This document shows, piece after piece, positions 7,191 to 13,587 of a stretch of 19,925 nucleotides of DNA. Below the pieces are notes generated by a model. The model had not been told where the DNA came from and did no database searches. It worked only from the letters and a program-made list of their open reading frames with translations. Source of the DNA: Clostridiales bacterium. GTDB lineage: Bacteria > Bacillota_E > Sulfobacillia > Sulfobacillales > JAIMBI01. The position numbers and the translations under genes are program-made. The stretch is taken from NCBI GenBank assembly GCA_027318915.1, contig DAHVOH010000060.1, positions 1-19,925 on the forward strand, written 5' to 3'. How positions within the stretch are numbered: the first letter of the stretch is position 1; each line of letters starts with the position of its first letter.

Positions 7191-8618
7191 TCAGCGCGTG
7201 TTCAGACGGGTGGGAACCCGGCGGGCGACGCCTTCGGCTTCGGCCGCATGCACGACCGCCAGGGCGACCGCATCCACCACGCGGCGATTGAACACACTGG
7301 GAATGATATAGTCCGCCGCCAACTCGTCCGGCATCACCACCGCCGCCAAGGCGTGGGCGGCGGCCAGTTTCATGGTGCGGGTGATGTCGCGCGCGCGGGC
7401 GTCCAGCACCCCGCGGAACAATCCCGGAAAGCACAGCACATTGTTGACCTGATTGGGATAGTCGGACCGCCCGGTCGCCACCACCCGGGCAAACTGCTGG
7501 GCGCGGTCGGGATCCACCTCAGGCACCGGATTGGCCATCGCAAACACGATGGGGTCTCGGGCCATCACGCGCAGATCTTCGGGTTGGAGGACGTTGCCGG
7601 CCGAGACGCCGATGAAAACGTCGGCGCCGTGCAGAACCTCCTTCACCGAGCCACGGCGGTCGTGGGGGTTGGTCATGGCCGCGTAGCGCGTCCACGAGGG
7701 CCGCTCCGGATACACGTGATTGCGGCGGATGGCCCCGTCCTTGTCACATCCCACGATGTCGGAGATGCCGGCCGCCAGCAGCAGCTCGGTCGTGGCCGTG
7801 CCGGCCGCGCCGACGCCGGAGACGACCACCTTCAGACTGCTCAGGTCCTTCTGCACCACTTTGGCCGCATTGATGAGCGCGGCCAAAATCACGATGGCCG
7901 TGCCGTGCTGATCATCGTGAAAGACCGGAATATCCAAGAGCTCTTTTAAACGCTGTTCCACTTCAAAGCACCGGGGGGCGGCGATGTCCTCGAGGTTGAT
8001 GCCCCCGAAGGCCGGAGCAATCCGCACCACGGTGTCCACGATGCCATCGACGTCGGTGGTGTCGAGACACAGGGGAAACGCGTCCACGCCCGCCAGGACT
8101 TTGAACAGAACCGATTTGCCCTCCATGACCGGCAGCGCGGCCAGCGGGCCTAGGTTGCCCAGGCCGAGAATGGCCGTCCCGTCGCTGACAATGGCCACCA
8201 TATTGCGCTTGGCCGTCAGCTGAAAGGCCTTGGACGGATCGTCGGCGATAGCCTGCACCACTTTGGCCACACCCGGGGTGTACACATGTGACAAGTCCTC
8301 CCGGTTCTTGACCTGGACCCGGGGCTGAATCTCAATCTTTCCGCCCAGGTGCATCAGAAAGGTGCGATCGGAGACATACTCCACCTCGACGCCGGGCAGG
8401 CCCCGCAACTCCTCTTCCAGCCGCGGCATGGCGTCCGCCTGCGGCATGACGATGGTCAGGTCCCGCACGGTCAACTGGTCTTCCGAACGCACCAAGTCCA
8501 GCGCCACCACGTCGCCGCCATGGCGTTCCACCGCGTGCAGCAGTTGGCTGAATTCCACCCGGTCGCGCCGCAGCGAAAGCCTCAGCACGTATTGCACACC
8601 CGGATTGGGTACTCCCAT
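7191..8618 (-). CDS. NAD-dependent malic enzyme with N-terminal ACT domain
   Basis: Oxidative decarboxylation of L-malate to pyruvate and CO2, in the cytoplasm. The 475-aa protein begins with an ACT domain (about 8-85, YVLRLSLRRDRVEFSQLL), a fold that usually binds an amino-acid effector. The malic domain shows HVYTPGVAKV (catalytic Tyr), MEGKSVLFK (catalytic Lys), GGINLEDIAAPRCF and FHDDQHGTAIV (metal ligands). The Rossmann domain shows GVGAAGTAT, MANPVPEV and NNVLCFPGLFRG. The acidic residue in GCDKDG after the glycine motif favours NAD over NADP, an inference from sequence only. The start ATG has AAAGGGG eight bases upstream. It is a single-gene unit with its own promoter and terminator. 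Confidence 0.93.
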   Translation of the reverse strand: MGVPNPGVQYVLRLSLRRDRVEFSQLLHAVERHGGDVVALDLVRSEDQLTVRDLTIVMPQADAMPRLEEELRGLPGVEVEYVSDRTFLMHLGGKIEIQPRVQVKNREDLSHVYTPGVAKVVQAIADDPSKAFQLTAKRNMVAIVSDGTAILGLGNLGPLAALPVMEGKSVLFKVLAGVDAFPLCLDTTDVDGIVDTVVRIAPAFGGINLEDIAAPRCFEVEQRLKELLDIPVFHDDQHGTAIVILAALINAAKVVQKDLSSLKVVVSGVGAAGTATTELLLAAGISDIVGCDKDGAIRRNHVYPERPSWTRYAAMTNPHDRRGSVKEVLHGADVFIGVSAGNVLQPEDLRVMARDPIVFAMANPVPEVDPDRAQQFARVVATGRSDYPNQVNNVLCFPGLFRGVLDARARDITRTMKLAAAHALAAVVMPDELAADYIIPSVFNRRVVDAVALAVVHAAEAEGVARRVPTRLNTR

Positions 8619-8663
8619 AGTTTCATCCCCTTTGCCGCCGTCCGCAGGCGGCAGTCTTTCCCA

Positions 8664-8669
8664 ATTTTA
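8664..8669 (-). promoter_or_regulatory. Candidate extended -10 element of the malic enzyme gene
   Basis: On the minus strand TGT precedes TAAAAT, matching an extended -10 (TGn plus a five-of-six hexamer) in otherwise GC-rich DNA. No good -35 is visible at 16-18 nt. The start codon lies about 46 nt downstream of the hexamer. Confidence 0.4.
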
Positions 8670-8756
8670 ACAGGGTGATGGGCCCGACTCACGGAAACTT
8701 CCGCGCGACCGCGTCAATCCCTGCCGCCCCGCTTGCCCGCCGAAGGTTTTGGCGGT

Positions 8757-8945
8757 ATGATTGGAACATCAGTTCGACTTCCGGTGGAGGTGGCGGTATT
8801 GGCCCTCATTGACCTCGATACGGCGCGGGCGCGACGGCGCCCACCGGTGATTACCCTGGGGCGGCGCCACTACCGCATCCGCCGGCCCGTCCTGGCCAAA
8901 CTCGTGTGGTGGTGGCAGCGCCGGATGGATCGCCCCTCGGCATAG
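8757..8945 (+). CDS. Possible small protein, unrecognised (62 aa)
   Basis: This is the only supportable reading frame in the 495-nt gap between the malic enzyme start and the MDR oxidoreductase stop. It begins MIGTSVRLPVEVAVLALIDL and ends in a very basic, tryptophan-rich segment (RRHYRIRR, then WWWQRRMDR). Third codon positions are GC-rich, like neighbouring genes. The ATG has only a weak GGCGG upstream, and an in-frame TTG lies eight codons earlier. No family is recognised. A highly basic 62-mer could be a nucleic-acid-binding or membrane-surface peptide, but a non-coding ORF is about as likely. The remainder (8946-9113) is GC-rich with no clear feature. Confidence 0.3.
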   Translation: MIGTSVRLPVEVAVLALIDLDTARARRRPPVITLGRRHYRIRRPVLAKLVWWWQRRMDRPSA

Positions 8946-9113
8946 GGCCGCCCCAGCCACGACCGGGGCCTCATGGGCGCCGAGCACCGGGCGGCTCATC
9001 ACGGCGGGGGACGGTCGAGACGGGCGCGTTCGCGGCGCGCCCGGCCCTGACCCATCCAAATCCGATCCCCCAGCCGGCCCCCGAACCCGTGCTCCTTCCG
9101 GCCCCGGAGGGAG

Positions 9114-10127
9114 CTACACCCCCGGAATGCGAAAGACCATCTTGCCAAACAGCTCGCCCCGCTCCATCAATACCTCCGCTTCTCCGACATCCTCCAGCGC
9201 CAGCACGCGATCAATCACGGGCCGCAGCTGATGCTCGGTCACGAAGGCGAGCATGGAGGTAAAGTCCACGGGGCTCCCCATCGTCGACCCGCGGACGTCC
9301 AGCTGCTTGAAGAAGAGCCGCGGCATCACCAGGTTGTTGACGGGCCCGGCGGTGGCGCCAAACACGACGATGCGGGCGCCCGGGCGTGCCAAGGCCACCA
9401 ACTGGGCAAAGGTGTCCCCGCCGACGCTGTCCACCAGCAGGTCGAATCCCGCTCCCACCTGAGCCTTGAGAGCCCGCGCCCATCCCTCCGTGGTGTACAG
9501 CACCCCGCCGGCCGCCCCCATGGCCATGGCCCGGTCCAGCTTTTCGGAACTCTTGGAACTCACGTAGACCCGGGCGCCCGCAGCCACGGCCATGGCCAAG
9601 GCGGTAAGCGCCACACCGCCGCCGATGCCGGGGAGGAACACCGTCTCGCCCCGACGCAGACGTCCCCGGGTGAACAGGGCCCGATAGGCGGTGACGCCGG
9701 CCAGCGGCAGGGCCGCCGCCTCTTCCCAGGAGAGGTGATCGGGCTTGGGGTACACATTCTCCGCCGGCACCACCACGTATTGGGCGAACGTGCCGTTGAC
9801 CGGTATGCCCAGGATGGAGAACCCGTCGCCGTAGTACCGGGGATTGGGTCCCCAGTGCAGACTCGGGTCTATGATCACGGCCTGGCCGTCCGCCCATCCG
9901 ACCACGCCGGCGCCCAGGCCCGCCACGACGCCACTGCCGTCGGATCCCGGAATCCCGGGCAGGCGAATCCCCGGATATTGGCCCAGGCGGGCATACACAT
10001 CACGCCGGTTGAGCGCGGCGGCCTTCAAACGCACCAGCACCTCACCGGGCCCGGGAACCGGATCGGGCACCTCTTCCCACCGGAGCTTCTCGGGTCCACC
10101 CAACTCATGCAAGACGATAGCCTGCAT
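9114..10127 (-). CDS. MDR-superfamily quinone oxidoreductase-like dehydrogenase
   Basis: A 337-aa medium-chain dehydrogenase/reductase. The N-terminal GroES-like domain opens MQAIVLHELGGPEKLRWEEVP and contains ALNRRDVYARLGQYPG and GIPGSDGSGVV. The catalytic-zinc Cys of alcohol dehydrogenases is absent, so this is a zinc-independent NAD(P)H quinone/enone reductase-type member. The Rossmann domain follows (VFLPGIGGGVALTALAMA, then VYVSSKSSEKL). The substrate is unknown. I chose the ATG at 10127, which has GGAGG seven bases upstream; an in-frame GTG precedes it directly. It lies 52 nt after the amidase on the same strand, so co-transcription is likely. Confidence 0.88.
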   Translation of the reverse strand: MQAIVLHELGGPEKLRWEEVPDPVPGPGEVLVRLKAAALNRRDVYARLGQYPGIRLPGIPGSDGSGVVAGLGAGVVGWADGQAVIIDPSLHWGPNPRYYGDGFSILGIPVNGTFAQYVVVPAENVYPKPDHLSWEEAAALPLAGVTAYRALFTRGRLRRGETVFLPGIGGGVALTALAMAVAAGARVYVSSKSSEKLDRAMAMGAAGGVLYTTEGWARALKAQVGAGFDLLVDSVGGDTFAQLVALARPGARIVVFGATAGPVNNLVMPRLFFKQLDVRGSTMGSPVDFTSMLAFVTEHQLRPVIDRVLALEDVGEAEVLMERGELFGKMVFRIPGV

Positions 10128-10178
10128 CACGGTTCCTCCATTCTTGACGGCGCCCGCGCGCGGATCGCGATCTCTTCC

Positions 10179-11651
10179 CTAGCCCAGCGGCGGCGGGCGG
10201 CGGGCCTGCGTGGCCGCCTCGAACGCCGCGGCGATGCGGATGAGCCGCGGCTCGCTGAACGCGGTGCCGGTGAACGTCAGGCCAAAGGGCCGTCCGTCGG
10301 TGCCGTAGCCCGCCGGCACCGTGACGGACGGATAGCCGGCTTTGGCGGCGATCCCCGCGCCGCTGCTGGCGGGAAACACCAGCGCCTGCAGCGACAACCG
10401 CTCCAAGACGGCATCGATGGCGCCGCGACGCGCGAGTCGAACGTCTCGGGCGCGGGTCTCCAGGTAGCGCACCTCGGTGAGGTTTCCCGACAGGGCTTGC
10501 GCCTGCTCCAAGATGACTTGACCATACCGCAGCGCCTGGCGGGCATGTTCGCGATTGAAGCGGATGAGGTCGGTGAGGCTGTGCACCGGGGATCCGGGCG
10601 CGAGACGGCTCAAATAGGCGTTCAGATTGGTCTTGAATTCGTACAGCAGCACGATGACATCGCGCATCTCCTCGGCATGGCTCATGGGCACAGGATCCAC
10701 GATGGTCGCGCCGAGCTCGACCAGCGCCTTCAGCCCCGCCTCCATGAGATGCATGCCGGACTCGTCGATGTATCGGTAGAAGCCGCCCCGCGGCACGCCC
10801 AGGCGCATGCCCGCCAGAGATCCCGGGCGGGCCGCATCCAGCGGAGATTCATCCCACCGGCCGGTCCAGGTGGCCGCATCGTGACGGTCAGGTCCCGCCA
10901 TCACCTGCAGCAGCAGCGCGGCGTCATACACGGTGCGGGCCATCGGCCCGGCCGTGTCCTGGCTGTGCGAGATGGGAATGATGCCGCGGCGGCTCACCGC
11001 CCCCACCGTGGGTTTGATGCCCACCACGCTGTTGTTGCTGGACGGATTCAGGATGGACCCCGACGTCTCGGTGCCCACTGCCAGAGGCGCGAACCCGGCG
11101 GCGACCGCAGCCGCCGATCCGGAACTGGAGCCGCCTACATCCAGGCGGCCCGGTCCGTAGGGATTGAGCACCTGACCGCCCAGCGCGCTGTACCCGTTCG
11201 GCATGTGGTGGGTCATGAAGTTGGCCCACTCCGTGAGATGGGTCTTGCCGAAGATAATCGCGCCCGCCCGCCGGAGCCGTTTGACCAAAGGCGCCTCCTG
11301 CGGGGCGTACACGCCTTCCAGGGCCAGGGCGCCGGCCGTCGTGTGCATTTTGTCGGCCGTTCCGATATTGTCCTTCAGCAGGACCGGGATCCCGTGCAAC
11401 GGTCCTCGAATCACACCCCGACGGCGCTCCTCGTCCCGCGCCTCCGCCCAGAACAGGGCATCGGGATTCAGTTCCGCCACCGCATTCAGTCGGGGACCGG
11501 CCTGGTCCCAGCGCCCGATGCGGTCCCAGAGTTGCAGCACCAATTCTTGAGACGTCAGCGTCCCCGCCGCCATGGCGGCGCTCAGCTCCCGCACCCCCAG
11601 GCCCCCTGGATCGGTTGCGCCGCCACTGTCCTTCGGCCTGTCGTCGGCCAC
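10179..11651 (-). CDS. Amidase-signature family amidohydrolase
   Basis: Hydrolyses a carboxylic amide to acid and ammonia; substrate not determined. The amidase-signature Ser-cisSer-Lys triad is visible: Lys in GIPVLLKDNIG (about K93), cis-Ser in GGSSSGSAA (about S175) and nucleophile Ser in GTETSGSI (about S199). The full 490-aa domain is present, with GKTHLTEWANF and SVVGIKPTVG. The sequence resembles peptide/aliphatic amidases; GatA is less likely because no gatB or gatC is adjacent. I chose GTG at 11651, with GAGGTG six bases upstream. GTG-ATG at 11681/11678 directly abuts the stop of the upstream gene and would suit translational coupling, extending the protein by 9 or 10 residues. Confidence 0.92.
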   Translation of the reverse strand: MADDRPKDSGGATDPGGLGVRELSAAMAAGTLTSQELVLQLWDRIGRWDQAGPRLNAVAELNPDALFWAEARDEERRRGVIRGPLHGIPVLLKDNIGTADKMHTTAGALALEGVYAPQEAPLVKRLRRAGAIIFGKTHLTEWANFMTHHMPNGYSALGGQVLNPYGPGRLDVGGSSSGSAAAVAAGFAPLAVGTETSGSILNPSSNNSVVGIKPTVGAVSRRGIIPISHSQDTAGPMARTVYDAALLLQVMAGPDRHDAATWTGRWDESPLDAARPGSLAGMRLGVPRGGFYRYIDESGMHLMEAGLKALVELGATIVDPVPMSHAEEMRDVIVLLYEFKTNLNAYLSRLAPGSPVHSLTDLIRFNREHARQALRYGQVILEQAQALSGNLTEVRYLETRARDVRLARRGAIDAVLERLSLQALVFPASSGAGIAAKAGYPSVTVPAGYGTDGRPFGLTFTGTAFSEPRLIRIAAAFEAATQARRPPPLG

Positions 11652-11681
11652 GTCGCTCACCTCGCTTCGGATGCTCATCAC

Positions 11682-12098
11682 TCAGGGCAAATCGGATGGT
11701 CCCGGCAGTTCGGGTGGAGACCCGGGCCACTCCACGGTTACCACCCATCGAGGGCCATGGCGCCCCGTCCAGTCCAAGGGGCGCGGACTGCGCGGCCCAT
11801 CGCCGCCCGCCACCACCCATCCGGGCCGTGGGGGAATGCCCACCGGACGCTGGCGCAGCAAAGCGAATCGGCGCGCCAGCGACTCCCGGGGCGTCTTCGC
11901 CGCCAACTCCCGGATGTCCCGCAACTCTTCGACATATTGGTCTCCGAGAGCCAGTTCATCGGGGCCCGTCAAAGCGCGCACCTCCCCGACCGCCGCCGCC
12001 TCCTGCCCGTCCGGCGTCCACCTCGCCAGCAGCTGAACCACCGCCTCCCGGGCATCGTGAGCCGCCCCCGCTCCCACCACCCAATTCTGCGTCCACAC
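11682..12098 (-). CDS. Unrecognised 138-aa protein upstream of the amidase
   Basis: I do not recognise a family. The frame is supported by a GTG start with GGGGAGG eight bases upstream and by its stop being immediately followed by the GTG-ATG of the amidase frame, a coupling geometry. It reads WTQNWVVGAGAAHDAREAVV near the start, has a charged central helix-like part (DQYVEELRDIRELAAK, then ESLARRFALLRQRP), and ends in a Trp-rich segment (GWVVAGGDG, PRWVVTVEWPG). No signal peptide, membrane segment or Cys cluster is seen, so it is probably cytoplasmic. The frame remains open upstream to 12365, but that part has poor composition. Confidence 0.6.
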   Translation of the reverse strand: MWTQNWVVGAGAAHDAREAVVQLLARWTPDGQEAAAVGEVRALTGPDELALGDQYVEELRDIRELAAKTPRESLARRFALLRQRPVGIPPRPGWVVAGGDGPRSPRPLDWTGRHGPRWVVTVEWPGSPPELPGPSDLP

Positions 12099-12393
12099 TC
12101 GCTTCGCCTCCCCGGGCGGCTGAGGTCCCTCCCCCCGCCTGCACTGTGATCTCCATGACCCAACACACCTGGGGCCCCCCGGAGCTTTTGGCGGCGCGCA
12201 CGGAGATCCCGTGGGATTTTGGTCGGCGCAAGGCGGCACCGCCCATCGTCCCCGTGCGCTCCCCCGATCCCACGACCCCGCCCGCCTGCCGGCTGGGGTC
12301 GCGGCGGGCCACCCCTCCCTCCGCTCGCCGCCGGCTTGGATCCGGCGGCTGGCCGACCGGTCCAAGGCCCAGGCGTGCCTCGCCGGCGGCCGC

Positions 12394-12412
12394 GACGGGG
12401 GCCGACCCCGTC
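12394..12412 (-). terminator. GC hairpin overlapping the HAD gene stop codon
   Basis: On the minus strand GACGGGG, loop TCGGC, then CCCCGTC form a 7-bp stem whose 5' arm begins inside the TGA stop. There is no T tract, so it would be a non-canonical terminator or a transcript-stabilising hairpin. The rest of 12099-12393 is GC-rich with several skewed open frames but no gene I can support. Confidence 0.35.
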
Positions 12413-13106
12413 AGGATCCGTGGGCCAGCGCGCGCGCCACCGCCTTCTCCACCGCGTCGGCATCGGTCAGGTCCGCCACCGCCGCGTCCGCCCCCGCCGC
12501 CTCCAGCTGCGCGATGGGGTATTGCCCCGTGGCCACCCCCACCACCCCGATGTGATTGGCGTGGGCCGCCTCAACGTCCCGCGGCGTATCCCCCAGCGCC
12601 GCGGCGGAAACGGCCGCCAGCGCATAGTGCGTCTGCGCCCGTCGCAGGGCGGCCGCCAGCATGCTGGCCCGGTCGACGGCGTCGCTGCCAAAGCCGCCCA
12701 CGGGAAAGAAGTGAGCCAGGCCCGCCGCTTTGAGCTTGATCCACGCCCCCGCCTCCACATTGCCCGTGCCCACGGCGAGCGCGGTGCGCCCCTCGGCCAG
12801 CATCCCCGCCAACAGGTCATGCGCCCCCGGCATGGCCGTCACCGGCGTGGTGCGCACCACGCGTTCCAACGCGGAGACCATCGCGGCCTCCAGCCGCTGC
12901 CGCGTCTCGGGCGGACAGGCCAGCCCCGCCGCCTGCGCGGCGGCCTCCAGCACGGCCGGGTCGGTGCGCCCCGCAAAGTCTATCCGGTCAAAGTGACCAC
13001 TGACGCCGTACACTTCCCGAAACGCCGCCTCCATGGCCGCGTGGCCGGCGCCGTGGGCATCCAGCAGCGTCCCGTCCAAATCGAAGATCAACAGCCGCTC
13101 AATCAT
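12411..13106 (-). CDS. HAD-superfamily phosphatase (Gph/PGP-like)
   Basis: A 231-aa haloacid-dehalogenase-type hydrolase, cytoplasmic, Mg-dependent. Motif I is IFDLDGTLLD (nucleophile Asp9, acid/base Asp11). A helical cap follows (about 20-85). Motif II is the Thr of AVGTGN, motif III a Lys in WIKLKAAGL, and motif IV GDTPRDVEAA. The motif order and cap position resemble phosphoglycolate phosphatase and related subfamily I enzymes, but the physiological substrate cannot be read from sequence. I chose the ATG at 13106 because GGGAGG lies seven bases upstream and it directly precedes motif I; the frame is open 15 codons further. It diverges from the RRM gene. Confidence 0.88.
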   Translation of the reverse strand: MIERLLIFDLDGTLLDAHGAGHAAMEAAFREVYGVSGHFDRIDFAGRTDPAVLEAAAQAAGLACPPETRQRLEAAMVSALERVVRTTPVTAMPGAHDLLAGMLAEGRTALAVGTGNVEAGAWIKLKAAGLAHFFPVGGFGSDAVDRASMLAAALRRAQTHYALAAVSAAALGDTPRDVEAAHANHIGVVGVATGQYPIAQLEAAGADAAVADLTDADAVEKAVARALAHGS

Positions 13107-13132
13107 GGCCCGTCCTCCCGTCCAAGAGGTTC

Positions 13133-13161
13133 TTGTAGAATTCTCCGACACAGGCCATAAT
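13133..13161 (+). promoter_or_regulatory. Candidate promoter of the RRM protein gene
   Basis: TTGTAG (13133-13138) and CATAAT (13156-13161) are separated by 17 bases. The -10 matches consensus at five of six positions. Transcription from about 13168 would give a leader of roughly 70 nt before the GTG at 13238. Confidence 0.5.
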
Positions 13162-13237
13162 AAGGTGATGGTCTATGACGATGGCCATGGGGCCGTCGAT
13201 GGGCCAAGCTATTGTTCAGGGAGTGTGGGAATCGATC

Positions 13238-13504
13238 GTGACCACTGCAGACACGCAGACCCTCTACGTAGGCAACCTGCCCTGGGCCGTTACGGAGGCT
13301 GACCTGATGGATGCCTTCGCCGAGTTCCAGGCCATCTCCGCCCGCGTGGCCACAGACCGGGAAACCGGCCGGTCGCGCGGTTTCGGATTTGTCGATGTAC
13401 CCAAAGAGATGGCCCCGGCGGCGGTGGAGAAACTTAACGGCGCCGAATGGGGCGGCCGCATCATGGTCGTCAACGAAGCCCGGCCGCGGGCTGACATGCG
13501 CTAG
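13238..13504 (+). CDS. Single-RRM RNA-binding protein
   Basis: An 88-aa protein consisting almost entirely of one RNA recognition motif. RNP2 is LYVGNLPW (near residues 8-15) and RNP1 is RGFGFVDV, with the usual beta-alpha-beta order and a short basic tail (ARPRADMR). Small bacterial RRM proteins (Rbp type) bind single-stranded RNA and are often linked to cold or stress physiology; the role here is unknown. I chose GTG at 13238, with GGGAA six bases upstream. The frame is open to an ATG at 13175, but that extension is repetitive and lies outside the domain. It is monocistronic, with its own promoter and terminator. Confidence 0.9.
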   Translation: MTTADTQTLYVGNLPWAVTEADLMDAFAEFQAISARVATDRETGRSRGFGFVDVPKEMAPAAVEKLNGAEWGGRIMVVNEARPRADMR

Positions 13505-13542
13505 AGTTCGGTCCCGGTGGGTCTCATGCCCCCGAGACTTTG

Positions 13543-13575
13543 GGAACGGCCGCCTGTTGAGGCGGCCGTTCCTTT
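13543..13575 (+). terminator. Intrinsic terminator after the RRM gene
   Basis: GGAACGGCCGCC (13543-13554), loop TGTTGA, GGCGGCCGTTCC (13561-13572), then TTT. The stem is a perfect 12 bp. A smaller hairpin, GTCTC/GAGAC (13521-13538), stands directly before it. It separates the RRM gene from the convergent molybdenum hydroxylase gene; the minus strand lacks a T tract. Confidence 0.85.
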
Positions 13576-13587
13576 CGTCGGCGAGCA

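Noticed and set aside
9231..12149. Long plus-strand open frame opposite the MDR oxidoreductase and amidase
   Set aside because: Same antisense effect. The minus-strand genes have complete catalytic motifs and ribosome sites; the plus frame has none.
12155..12420. Plus-strand frame beginning MTQHTWGPPELLAARTEIPWDFG
   Set aside because: The first 30 codons look plausible, but there is no ribosome site. The frame then becomes Pro/Arg-rich and runs on opposite the HAD gene.
13175..13237. N-terminal extension of the RRM protein from the upstream ATG
   Set aside because: The extension consists of repeated ATGG-derived residues outside the RRM fold, while the GTG at 13238 has a ribosome-site match and gives the usual family length.
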